Origin: Bacteroidaceae bacterium
GTDB lineage: Bacteria > Bacteroidota > Bacteroidia > Bacteroidales > Bacteroidaceae
DNA: 64,000 bases
Assembly (NCBI GenBank): GCA_016292045.1
Contig: JAEEZX010000073.1
Coordinates: 1-64,000 of the forward strand
Reading direction: 5' to 3'
The notes beneath the pieces are model-generated. The model did no database searches and had not been told where the DNA came from. It saw only the letters and a program-made list of their open reading frames with translations. A program made the position numbers and the translations under genes. Positions 7,648 through 16,188 of this stretch are shown in pieces (within the stretch, counting starts at the first letter, position 1; each line of letters begins with the position of its first letter).

Positions 7648-9488
7648 CCTTTGTCTATAACCTTTAACCTATAACCATTAACCACCAAACTGTCTCCTAT
7701 CATGCGCTGCATGTAGCTCTGTTCGATGGCGCGTTTGAGCCGTTCGCTGCCGCCCGTCATCTGCAGGCTTCCCTGCCATGTGACGGCCCACAGGAGCGAG
7801 TCGGGCGTAGTCAGCACGTCCTGTCCGAAGGCTATATATTCCCTCTGGTGACCCACAGCCGAGAGCACCGTCGGCATGATGTCTATCTGCTGCACGGGAC
7901 CTTCTCTCCTCTCTGCCTGAAAAGCTCTTCCCGAGGGGTCGTAGAAGATGACGGGCACGCGGAAGAGTCCCCACGGTGTCTGGTACTCTTCGTGCGAGGT
8001 GGCGTTGGTGTGGTCGCCCGTCAGGACGAACACGGTGTTCTCATACCAAGGCTGCTTGCGTGCCGTTTCGAAAAACTGTCTCAGCGACCAGTCGAGATAC
8101 CTCATACAGTGGTGCATGGAGTTTGTCGGGTCTTCGGGAAAGCGCTCCCTGTATGCTTCCGGGATGTGATAGGGATGGTGGCTGGATGCCGTGAAAACAG
8201 CAGCCACAAACGGTTTCTTGCCTCCCTCGGAGATGTCCGTGAGCTGCAGGGCCATGAACTGCAGGAAGGGCTCGTCCCAGATGGCCCACATCCCGTCGAA
8301 CTCATCCTCGCCGCGAAAACGCTTGTCGCCGTCGAACTCCGTGCGACCGTAGTAGCGCTCAAAACCGCTGTTCCTGGCGAAAGCCTCAAATCCCATCGAA
8401 CCGTTTTCCGCTCCGTGGAAGAAGGCCGTCTCATATCCTTCCCAGGCAAGTTCCCGGGCAAGTCCTCCCACGCGGTTCATTGCCGCAGGAGTCAGCAGGA
8501 AGGGTTCGCCCATCATCGGTATTGAGGAGAGTACGGAGGGCATACCGTCGATGCTCTTGCGCCCGTTGGCGTAGTTTTCCCTGAAGGTGAGACTGGCGCT
8601 GCACAGCGAGTCGAGAAACGGTGTCTGACCCTCGTAGTCGTTGTAGAATCCGAAATACTCCTGCCCCATACTCTCGCATATCATCACCACGACATTCTGC
8701 CGCGTCGGCTCCCTGTCGCTCTTGGGATGCACGGGGGAATAGATGGCATCGAGTTCCTCCTGAGTGTAGTAGCCCGGGTCGCGGAACACAGCCTTGCCCC
8801 AAGTCCTTATCATGGAGAAGGGCGTGTTGAGCACCGCAGCTGCCTGCGTCGGTGTGTCGGCGTACTGGAATGCGTTCGATATGGTAATCGGGCGCACCGC
8901 CGTGGTCCACCCGCCTCTCATGCCGGCTATCGACAGCGGTATGTAGAGGGCAAGAATAATGAAGCTTCCCGCAGCGCTTTTAATCCGGCTCGTCCTTTCC
9001 CAGATGAAGGCTTTCACGGGGCGGTATATCTTCCACGTGGCCCATATCATCAGGGCTCCCGCCAGAACGACATACCAGTGTCTTACCATCTCTGTCAGGA
9101 AGATTTTCAGGAGGTTGCCTTCATTGGAGAATTCGCTGAAAATGGTTGCAGTCGTGCGCCGTCCCGTGTAGGGGAAATACGCCACATCGCACAGGTTCGT
9201 CACGATACCCACCACGATAGCCACCACATACAGCGTGCAAAGTGTGTATCTGTAGCCTCTCTGCGTCTTCCACGTTGTGGGTACGGGCATCAGCGCCAGC
9301 AGGGCGTAGGGGGCCAGCAGATAGAGCAGGGCGGAGGTGTCGAACACCAGACTGCCCTCACACATCCTCCACAGGGCATCTCCTCCGTTCACGGCGATGA
9401 GCCCCCAGTGCTCGGCAACGAACACCAGGCGACACATCATAAAGATGATGTATGCCCAGATGAAATTGAATATGAAAGAGCGTATCAC
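7644..9488 (-). CDS. LTA-synthase-like phosphoglycerol transferase/sulfatase superfamily protein (first copy)
   Basis: A 614-residue protein with a GTG start. About five N-terminal transmembrane segments (to about residue 200) are followed by an extracytoplasmic sulfatase-fold domain. NVVVMICESMGQEYFGFY is the first metal-binding block, GRKSIDGMPS carries the likely nucleophile Ser312, and TGDHTN gives Asp492-His493. The family includes LtaS, which polymerises glycerol phosphate, and OpgB-like enzymes. It is the first gene of the five-gene minus operon 9488-3188, and overlaps its paralogue by four bases. Its last residues are encoded by a heptamer array. Two such enzymes beside two glycosyltransferases and an acyltransferase suggest a phosphoglycerol-decorated surface glycan. 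That product is inference. Confidence 0.8.
   Translation of the reverse strand: MIRSFIFNFIWAYIIFMMCRLVFVAEHWGLIAVNGGDALWRMCEGSLVFDTSALLYLLAPYALLALMPVPTTWKTQRGYRYTLCTLYVVAIVVGIVTNLCDVAYFPYTGRRTTATIFSEFSNEGNLLKIFLTEMVRHWYVVLAGALMIWATWKIYRPVKAFIWERTSRIKSAAGSFIILALYIPLSIAGMRGGWTTAVRPITISNAFQYADTPTQAAAVLNTPFSMIRTWGKAVFRDPGYYTQEELDAIYSPVHPKSDREPTRQNVVVMICESMGQEYFGFYNDYEGQTPFLDSLCSASLTFRENYANGRKSIDGMPSVLSSIPMMGEPFLLTPAAMNRVGGLARELAWEGYETAFFHGAENGSMGFEAFARNSGFERYYGRTEFDGDKRFRGEDEFDGMWAIWDEPFLQFMALQLTDISEGGKKPFVAAVFTASSHHPYHIPEAYRERFPEDPTNSMHHCMRYLDWSLRQFFETARKQPWYENTVFVLTGDHTNATSHEEYQTPWGLFRVPVIFYDPSGRAFQAERREGPVQQIDIMPTVLSAVGHQREYIAFGQDVLTTPDSLLWAVTWQGSLQMTGGSERLKRAIEQSYMQRMIGDSLVVNGYRLKVIDKG
7652..7682. 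repeat. 7-bp tandem array, four units, inside a gene 3' end
   Basis: On plus, 7655-7682 reads CTATAAC, CTTTAAC, CTATAAC, CATTAAC. On the minus strand it encodes most of the final residues (NGYRLKVIDKG) of the upstream transferase. The 18 bases 7652-7669 recur exactly at 31544-31561. Confidence 0.75.
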
Positions 9489-9493
9489 AGGTG

Positions 9494-9501
9494 CAAAATT
9501 A
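9494..9501 (-). promoter_or_regulatory. Possible -7 element for the surface-polymer operon
   Basis: TAATTTTG on minus, only five bases before the GTG at 9488. If it is used, the transcript would be almost leaderless or translation would start further in (next Met at about residue 17). The call is weak. Confidence 0.35.
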
Positions 9502-9541
9502 GCAAAAACTTCTGAGTTCGGAGAGCACGCACATCAGTTTT

Positions 9542-9572
9542 TTTGTAATGTGAGATATTTTTGCTACTTTTG
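9542..9572 (+). promoter_or_regulatory. Promoter of the MsbA-like exporter gene
   Basis: TTTG (9542-9545), a 19-base spacer, then TACTTTTG (9565-9572), 20 bases before the ATG at 9593. This is a full match to the Bacteroidota pattern. Confidence 0.75.
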
Positions 9573-9592
9573 CGCCCAAATTGTAATGTGAT

Positions 9593-11428
9593 ATGCTGAA
9601 ACAGTTCTTCTCCATCATGGCGCGATATTTGCGTCCTTACCGCAAATACCTCGTGTGGTCTGTCGTCTTGAATTTCTTCTCGCAGTGGATGAATGTGTTC
9701 TCGTTCGTCGTGCTGATACCTATCCTGAATATCCTTTTCAAGATAGACCAGACGGTATACGAATACCACGAGATTGACTGGAATCATATTAGCAAGGACG
9801 ACATTGTCAACAACGGTTACGCATGGTGTCAGGAGATGATCACCACCCACGGTGCTTTCATCACGCTGGTTATCATGGGTGTTGCGCTCATCGTCATGAC
9901 GGGTATCAAGACTGCAGGCTATTTCGCCTCTTCAGCTGTCATGGTGCCGCTGCGCACCGGTGTCGTACGCGATATCCGTATTCAGGTCTATAAGAAAGTG
10001 CTTAAGCTCCCCCTCGGTTTCTTCACTGAGGAGAAGAAGGGCGATATCATAGCCCGTATGAGTGCCGATGTGCAGATGGTGGAAGGCTCCATCACGAGCA
10101 GTATCGATATGCTCATCCGTCAGCCGATAGCCATCCTCGTTTGTTTCTTCACGCTTTTCACCGTGTCATGGCAGCTTACCCTCTTCGTGCTTATTGTGGC
10201 TCCAGTGGCAGGATGGATTATGGGTATTGTGTCCCGCCGTTTGAAGGCTCAGAGCGGCAAAGTGCAGGGACAGTGGGGCGACATCATTGCGCAGCTCGAC
10301 GAGACGCTGGGCGGTCTTCGCATCATCAAGGCCTTCATTGCAGAGGAGAAGATGACACGCCGTTTCGTATTTGTTAATGACGAGTACCGCCGTGCTATGA
10401 ACGAGATGGTGATTCGCCAGAACGCAGCGCATCCCATGTCCGAGTTCCTCGGCACCATCATCATTGTCATCGTGCTGTGGTTCGGCGGTTTCCTGATTCT
10501 CAAGGGTTCCAACCTCATCGATGCCTCCACCTTCATTTTCTACATGGTGATTCTCTATTCGGTCATCAATCCTCTCAAGGAGCTCTCCCGCGCCACCTAT
10601 CAGGTGCCTCTCGGACTGGCTTCCATGGACCGTATCGACTTCATCCTCAAGGCGGAGAACCCCATCAAGGAGCTTCCTGGTGCCAAGGAGATAAAGAGCT
10701 TCGAGAAGGGTGTGGAGTTCAAGCATGTCTCCTTCTCGTATATTGAGGGCCGTCCCGTGCTCAAGGATATCAACATCTTTGTGGAGAAGGGCAAGACCAT
10801 CGCACTGGTAGGTCAGTCGGGTTCCGGCAAGTCCACGCTTGTCGACCTCGTGCCGCGCTATCACGACATCAAGCAGGGCGAGGTACTCATCGACGGCGAG
10901 AACATCAAAAATGTCACCATTTCATCCCTGCGCTCGCTCATCGGTAATGTGAACCAGGAGGCCATCCTCTTCAACGACACGTTCTACAACAATATCACCT
11001 TTGGTGTGGAGAACGCCACGATGGAGCAGGTTATCGAGGCTGCCAAGATAGCCAACGCTCACGAGTTCATCATGGAGTCGGAACACGGCTACAACACGAT
11101 GATTGGCGACCGCGGCGGTCGTCTCTCCGGTGGACAGCGCCAGCGTGTGTCCATTGCCCGCGCCATCCTGAAGAATCCTCCCATCCTCATCCTTGATGAG
11201 GCCACGTCGGCTCTCGACACGGAGTCGGAGCGTCTTGTGCAGGAAGCTCTGGAGCGCCTCATGAAGTCGCGCACCACCATCGCCATCGCCCACCGTCTCT
11301 CCACCATCAAGAATGCCGATGAGATATGCGTGCTCTATGAGGGCGAGATTGTGGAGCGAGGCACCCACGAAGAACTCCTTGCCCTCGACGGCTACTACAA
11401 GAAACTCAATGATATGCAACAGTTGTAA
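9593..11428 (+). CDS. MsbA-like lipid exporter, ABC transporter with fused membrane and ATPase domains
   Basis: A 611-residue ABC half-transporter of the MsbA type. The N-terminal membrane domain (about 1-330) has six helices and the intracellular loop motif GFFTEEKKGDIIARMSADV. The ATPase domain has Walker A GQSGSGKST (407-415), signature LSGGQ (511-515), Walker B ILILDEATSALD and an H-loop (AHRLST). A homodimer would flip lipid A or another lipid-linked molecule across the inner membrane using ATP. The family is broad, so the substrate is uncertain; the divergent surface-polymer operon at 9488 makes a polymer precursor an alternative to lipid A. It is probably transcribed alone from the promoter at 9542-9572. 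Confidence 0.85.
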   Translation: MLKQFFSIMARYLRPYRKYLVWSVVLNFFSQWMNVFSFVVLIPILNILFKIDQTVYEYHEIDWNHISKDDIVNNGYAWCQEMITTHGAFITLVIMGVALIVMTGIKTAGYFASSAVMVPLRTGVVRDIRIQVYKKVLKLPLGFFTEEKKGDIIARMSADVQMVEGSITSSIDMLIRQPIAILVCFFTLFTVSWQLTLFVLIVAPVAGWIMGIVSRRLKAQSGKVQGQWGDIIAQLDETLGGLRIIKAFIAEEKMTRRFVFVNDEYRRAMNEMVIRQNAAHPMSEFLGTIIIVIVLWFGGFLILKGSNLIDASTFIFYMVILYSVINPLKELSRATYQVPLGLASMDRIDFILKAENPIKELPGAKEIKSFEKGVEFKHVSFSYIEGRPVLKDINIFVEKGKTIALVGQSGSGKSTLVDLVPRYHDIKQGEVLIDGENIKNVTISSLRSLIGNVNQEAILFNDTFYNNITFGVENATMEQVIEAAKIANAHEFIMESEHGYNTMIGDRGGRLSGGQRQRVSIARAILKNPPILILDEATSALDTESERLVQEALERLMKSRTTIAIAHRLSTIKNADEICVLYEGEIVERGTHEELLALDGYYKKLNDMQQL

Positions 11429-11430
11429 AC

Positions 11431-11462
11431 AATTGATAATTGATAATTGACAATTGATAATT
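11431..11462. repeat. 7-bp tandem array AATTGAT, four units
   Basis: Units AATTGAT, AATTGAT, AATTGAC, AATTGAT, then AATT, starting three bases after the exporter stop codon. AATTGATAATT-type tandem sequence is a familiar intergenic feature in Bacteroidales. Confidence 0.75.
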
Positions 11463-11471
11463 TTCATCCAA

Positions 11472-11503
11472 CTTGTCTACTCGTCTACTCGTTAACTTGT
11501 CTA
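11472..11503. repeat. 8-bp tandem array, four units
   Basis: Units CTTGTCTA, CTCGTCTA, CTCGTTAA, CTTGTCTA. The last unit runs into the -7 element TACTTTTG. The third unit shares CTCGTTAA with the 11-base array at 36411-36465. Confidence 0.7.
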
Positions 11504-11509
11504 CTTTTG
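11502..11509 (+). promoter_or_regulatory. -7 element for the SIMPL-domain gene
   Basis: TACTTTTG, 54 bases before the ATG at 11564. No clear -33 element is seen because the upstream sequence is the 8-base array. Confidence 0.5.
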
Positions 11510-11563
11510 CGCAGCAAATGAGCGCGAGCGAAGTCGAAGCGAACTTGTAAAAAAAATAAAACC

Positions 11564-12271
11564 ATGAAAGAACAGAAACTGTTGATTCCATCGATTGTTA
11601 TTGCAATCGGTTTGTGTGTATTGGGTTTTTGCATCAAGAGCGGTGTGGAGCGCTTCAAGACGCTGGATCACCATGTCACGGTGAAGGGCCTGAGTGAAAG
11701 GGAGGTGCCTGCCAACAAGGTGACATGGCCTCTCACCTACAAGGAACTGGGCAACGACCCTTCGGAAATGTATGAACTCATTGAGAAGAAGAACAAGAAG
11801 GTGGTAGCTTTTCTCAAGGCTGCGGGACTCTCCGACAGTGAGATAAGCGTGAATCCTCCTACGATACGCGACCGCCAGGCTGATAACTACGGCAACGAGA
11901 TAATGACCTACCGCTATAAGGCAGCGTGCGTCATCACCGTCACCTCAACGGATGTGGACAAGGTGCGCAAACTGATGAACCGCCAGTCGGAACTGATGAA
12001 GCAGGGTATTGCCCTCGTCACGGAGGAGTACGGCGGTCAGGAAATCCGCTATGAGTTCACCGGTCTCACGGACATCAAGCCCGAGATGGTGGAGGAGGCT
12101 ATGGCCAATGCCCGTAAGACTGCGGAGCAGTTTGCCAAGGACACCAACGCGGACATCGAAGGCGTCATCTCCGCTCAGCAGGGTCAGTTCAGCATCGACG
12201 ACCGTGACCCCTACACACCTTATATCAAGCGCGTGCGCGTGGTGACCACCGTCGACTACGGCATACGATAG
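11564..12271 (+). CDS. SIMPL domain (DUF541) exported protein
   Basis: A 235-residue protein with an N-terminal membrane anchor or uncleaved signal (about 8-26) followed by a SIMPL/DUF541 domain. Family-type features are the start DHHVTVKGLSEREVPANKV, the central block of alternating strands and helices with SEISVNPPTI, and the C-terminal VRVVTTVDYGI strand. SIMPL proteins (for example mouse SIMPL and bacterial BP26) form periplasmic oligomers of unclear function linked to oxidative stress. It sits alone between two tandem-repeat arrays and the GH31 gene. No partner is evident. Confidence 0.8.
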   Translation: MKEQKLLIPSIVIAIGLCVLGFCIKSGVERFKTLDHHVTVKGLSEREVPANKVTWPLTYKELGNDPSEMYELIEKKNKKVVAFLKAAGLSDSEISVNPPTIRDRQADNYGNEIMTYRYKAACVITVTSTDVDKVRKLMNRQSELMKQGIALVTEEYGGQEIRYEFTGLTDIKPEMVEEAMANARKTAEQFAKDTNADIEGVISAQQGQFSIDDRDPYTPYIKRVRVVTTVDYGIR

Positions 12272-12365
12272 TGCGATATCATGAAAATCGTCCTAGAAGG
12301 GGCGATATCTTCATTTGTGACGTCTGAATCAACATTTGTGTTGCGATAGACTCACAAAAAACACG

Positions 12366-12373
12366 GACCTTTG
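12366..12373 (+). promoter_or_regulatory. Probable -7 element for the GH31 gene
   Basis: GACCTTTG, differing from TAnnTTTG in the first base, 32 bases before the ATG at 12406. A TTG lies 22 bases upstream (12341-12343). Confidence 0.45.
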
Positions 12374-12405
12374 CAGCATCAAGTGATAATTTGATACAAA
12401 AAACT

Positions 12406-15400
12406 ATGAAAAAGAACACATTTCTCCTTGTTATGATGCTGTGGGTCGGCGGTTTCACGCAGGCTGTTGCCCAGGCGGTGTGTTACAGTTTTGAACCTAA
12501 GGACTATGTCTCCACCGACAACAGCCGTGCTCCGCAAGACCGTTTTTCCTACACGGATGCGAGTTTCACCGTTCGCGTCACCGGTCAGAACAATGTGGCG
12601 TTCCAGATGGGCAGCGCTTCCAATGGAAAGTATTTCGTCACGGGTGCCGACCACTGGTTTGTGGTGAAGGCCAGCAACGTGAAAACAGGTTCCACCGATA
12701 CGTATCTCTGGTGGAGCGGCGGCACCAATAATAATTCACAGGTGGCTCCCGACCATGTTGTTGCCAACGATGGTCAGACGTATTTTGTATGGAACATGCT
12801 CAACGGCGATGCTCTCTTCTCATGGTTCAATCCCGAGAGCGAGAAGATGGTGCAGACCGACAATGGTCGCAGTATCATTCTGGCGTTGGGACTGACAGCC
12901 ACAAACAGCAACGGCGGTACCGTGAGCGATGTGAATTATTACAGCGACATGGATATTGCCACTGCTTTTCGTTTCCTGATGTCTGCACTCGGTCTCACCG
13001 ACGAAGCGCTGGCAGAGCAGATGCGCACGCGTCTCACAGCTGCCATCGACGAGGCGAATGCCCTGCTCGTGACCCGTCCCGCTTCTGATGCTGCCAAGAG
13101 TGCACTGCAGACGGCTATCGGTGTTGCGGAAGGAGTGCGCGATGCCATCACCATTGACAACTATACCACAGTTCCCGCCGATATCAACACTTTAAAGGAT
13201 GCTATTGCAGTGTACTATGCTGCGAGCCGCACCATCAGTTGGGAGTTCACCGATGACGGTATGCTTGCCCACTGGGACGACCTCAATGTGCGTGTGCGTT
13301 TTGTTAACGACAGCACGGTGAGAGTCACCAAATTCATAGGCGATGAGAGCCGTGTGGAGAAGAGTCTCGTCATCACGGCTGCTCCTGAACTTGTGGCTTT
13401 CACCAGCAAGGGTGAGTCTGCAGGTATTGTGACGCTGGCCACAGAAAAGGTGCGTGTGGACTACAATCTCTCGGAGGCTCTTGTAAGTGTGCTTCGTCCC
13501 GGCGGTGAGGGTCTCATCCGTGAGTTGGAAGCCGACCTCACGGAGAAGGCCGACGGTCCGAATGCCGCTTTCCAGCTGAAGCAGGTGTTCCGTCTTGATG
13601 ACGACGAACAGATGTATGGTTTCGGACAGCTGCAGAACGGCAGGCTTTCCGCTCGCGGTCTATCCACCAGGATGATACAGGACAACCGCAGTATCTACAT
13701 CCCGTATCTCTATTCCTCCAAGCGCTATGCCATCTATTGGGACAACTATTCCCCCACGGACTTCAATGACGACAACAGCTGCATGTCGTTCCTCTCCACC
13801 GGGCAGGCTATCGACTACTACGTCCTTGCAGGCAGCAACAGCGACGGTGTGCTCCGTTCGTTGCGTCGCCTGACAGGCGGCACGCAGTTGCCCCCGCTGT
13901 GGAATTTCGGTCTCTACCAGAGTAAGCAGCGCTATCAGAGCGTACAGGAGGTTATCGACGTGGTAACACAATATCGCACTCTCGGTGTGCCCCTGGATTG
14001 TGTGGTGCAGGACTGGCAGTACTGGGGTGACGACAACCACTGGAATGCGATGCAGTTCCTCAACTCCAACTACAGTCAGTATCAGCGCATGATAGACGAG
14101 GTGCACGGCATGAATGCCAAACTGATGATTTCCGTATGGCCGGATTTCGGTCCCTCCACTCAGCAATACTCTGAATTCGGTGCAGCCGGACGTCTGATTC
14201 CCATCCAGAGCTATCCCACCAATGTTGCCACACGTCCCTACGATGTATACGATGCAGAGACACGAGCCAGGTATTGGAACTATCTCTACGACGGACTTAT
14301 GAGCAAGGGTATCGACGCCCTTTGGCTCGATTCCTCCGAACCGGACGACTTCAGCAACAAAACCACCGACTACGACTATGTGACGGGTCTCGACGGACGC
14401 ACCTTCCGCAGTGTGCGCAACGCTTTCCCACTTTGTCATGTGGAGGGCGTGTATGACAATCATCTGGCAGAGAGCGGTCTCAGCGACAAGCGTGTGAGCA
14501 TCCTCACACGTTCCGCCTTTGCCGGTATGCAGCGCACAGGAGCTTTCGTGTGGAGTGCCGACATCACTTCCAGCTGGGAGACGCTTGCCATACAGATTCC
14601 CGCAGCCTGCAATCTCTCCGTATCCGGCATTCCCTATTGGAACAGCGACACGGGTGCCTTCTTCATCGGCAGCTACAGCGGAGGCGTGAACAATGCCGAC
14701 TGGCGTGCCCTCTATACCCGTTGGACGCAGTTCTCCTGCTTCTGCCCGATGATGCGTTTCCACGGCGACCAGACTCCCAGAGAGATATGGCAGTTCGGCA
14801 GCGAGAACGACTCGCGCGGCGACTACAACAACATCCTGCGCTACATCCGTCTGCGCTATCGTCTTCTTCCTTATCTGTACAGCACCGCTCATCAGGTGGT
14901 GGCAAATGATGAGACCTTCATGAAGTCAATGCCCGTTGCCTACGAGGACGATGCCAACTGCATCGACGTGAAGGACCAGTACATGCTGGGTCGCTCCTTC
15001 CTCGTGGCTCCTGTGGTGACCAACGGTGCCGCCGGTCGTGATGTCTATCTGCCTGCCGGAAACCTGTGGTACGACTTCTGGACGGGACATGTTGTCGAGG
15101 GTGGCAAGAGTGTGTTCCGCACCACACCTCAGGACATCATGCCTCTCTACATCCCTGCCGGCACCATCCTGCCTTTCGGTCCCGAGGTGCAATACAGCAG
15201 CGAGAAGAAGTGGGATGAACTCGAGATTCGCGTCTATGCCGGTGCCGACGGACGTTTCACCCTCTACGAGGACGAACTCGACGGATACGGCTACAAGAGC
15301 GGTGCCTTCTCGGAGATTCCCTTCACGTGGGATGAGCAGCAGCAGACGCTCACAATCGGACGCCGCGAGGGCCAGTTCGACGGTATGCTACAGCAGCGCA

Positions 15401-16185
15401 CCTTCCGCATCGTGAGAGTTTCCTCAGCAAAGGGTATCGCTGACGGCGACACGGAAACCTTCGACAAGGTGGTGACATACGACGGTGAGCCCCAGACGGT
15501 TGTTCTGGAGGCAGCCGTAGAACCGGAGGAGCAGTTCGAGGACAAGACCGCCCTCATCGTGAATCCCAGTTTTGAGGACAACAACCAGACGCTCACCAAG
15601 ACTGCTCCCAAGGGCTGGTCGGTAAGCAGCTCCACAGCTTGGTGGGGTGTGAATGCGGGCGGAGGCAACGGTGACCCGCAGCCCACCGACGGTCGCTATA
15701 TCTTCGGTGTATGGGACGGAGGCAACTCCCTTTGTCCCGTCATCTCCCAGACGCTGTCCACCCTTCCTAAGGGACGTTATCGCCTCTCCGTGGATATGCA
15801 GGCAAGCAACCGCAGCAATGCCGTGCGTCTTGGCACGCAGCATGTCTTTGCTGGAGAGAACAAAGGATATTTTGCCGACCAGTTGAGCGCAGCCGGCGAG
15901 GGCGACACCTATCCCATGCAGACCATCTTTGTGGATTTCGAGCAGACGGCGGACAACACGCCCATATCCATCGGTGTTTCCACCGAGGGAGCTCCTGCCG
16001 AGACGTGGTTCAAGATAGACAACTTCCGTCTGACCAAACTCCTTAGTGACGACCCCACTTCCGTGAACACCCTCGCAGCCTCGCAAAGGCAGTCTCCCGG
16101 GGACGGCAAGTATTTCGTGGGAGGAAAGATTGTTGTTGTTCGTAATGGAATGAAATATAACACATCCGGACAGAGAATGAGATAA
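12406..16185 (+). CDS. Large exported GH31 alpha-glycosidase with C-terminal sorting-like tail
   Basis: A 1259-residue protein. The ATG at 12406 begins a clear signal peptide (to about residue 23); the upstream TTG is not needed. Parts in order: an N-terminal domain absent from minimal GH31 enzymes with a helical insert (about 170-270), the GH31 N-terminal beta domain, the catalytic barrel, a DUF5110-like beta domain, a galactose-binding-like module (about 1045-1215), and a tail (DGKYFVGGKIVVVRNGMKYN). The nucleophile is Asp642 in ALWLDSSEPDD; the acid/base is Asp719 in VWSADITSSW, where the usual Gly before Asp is Ala. GH31 enzymes cleave alpha-glucosides, alpha-xylosides or related bonds. 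The tail and module suggest surface display. The gene is followed after three bases by a sensor-AraC regulator; no SusC/SusD pair is nearby. Confidence 0.88.
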   Translation: MKKNTFLLVMMLWVGGFTQAVAQAVCYSFEPKDYVSTDNSRAPQDRFSYTDASFTVRVTGQNNVAFQMGSASNGKYFVTGADHWFVVKASNVKTGSTDTYLWWSGGTNNNSQVAPDHVVANDGQTYFVWNMLNGDALFSWFNPESEKMVQTDNGRSIILALGLTATNSNGGTVSDVNYYSDMDIATAFRFLMSALGLTDEALAEQMRTRLTAAIDEANALLVTRPASDAAKSALQTAIGVAEGVRDAITIDNYTTVPADINTLKDAIAVYYAASRTISWEFTDDGMLAHWDDLNVRVRFVNDSTVRVTKFIGDESRVEKSLVITAAPELVAFTSKGESAGIVTLATEKVRVDYNLSEALVSVLRPGGEGLIRELEADLTEKADGPNAAFQLKQVFRLDDDEQMYGFGQLQNGRLSARGLSTRMIQDNRSIYIPYLYSSKRYAIYWDNYSPTDFNDDNSCMSFLSTGQAIDYYVLAGSNSDGVLRSLRRLTGGTQLPPLWNFGLYQSKQRYQSVQEVIDVVTQYRTLGVPLDCVVQDWQYWGDDNHWNAMQFLNSNYSQYQRMIDEVHGMNAKLMISVWPDFGPSTQQYSEFGAAGRLIPIQSYPTNVATRPYDVYDAETRARYWNYLYDGLMSKGIDALWLDSSEPDDFSNKTTDYDYVTGLDGRTFRSVRNAFPLCHVEGVYDNHLAESGLSDKRVSILTRSAFAGMQRTGAFVWSADITSSWETLAIQIPAACNLSVSGIPYWNSDTGAFFIGSYSGGVNNADWRALYTRWTQFSCFCPMMRFHGDQTPREIWQFGSENDSRGDYNNILRYIRLRYRLLPYLYSTAHQVVANDETFMKSMPVAYEDDANCIDVKDQYMLGRSFLVAPVVTNGAAGRDVYLPAGNLWYDFWTGHVVEGGKSVFRTTPQDIMPLYIPAGTILPFGPEVQYSSEKKWDELEIRVYAGADGRFTLYEDELDGYGYKSGAFSEIPFTWDEQQQTLTIGRREGQFDGMLQQRTFRIVRVSSAKGIADGDTETFDKVVTYDGEPQTVVLEAAVEPEEQFEDKTALIVNPSFEDNNQTLTKTAPKGWSVSSSTAWWGVNAGGGNGDPQPTDGRYIFGVWDGGNSLCPVISQTLSTLPKGRYRLSVDMQASNRSNAVRLGTQHVFAGENKGYFADQLSAAGEGDTYPMQTIFVDFEQTADNTPISIGVSTEGAPAETWFKIDNFRLTKLLSDDPTSVNTLAASQRQSPGDGKYFVGGKIVVVRNGMKYNTSGQRMR

Positions 16186-16188
16186 ACG

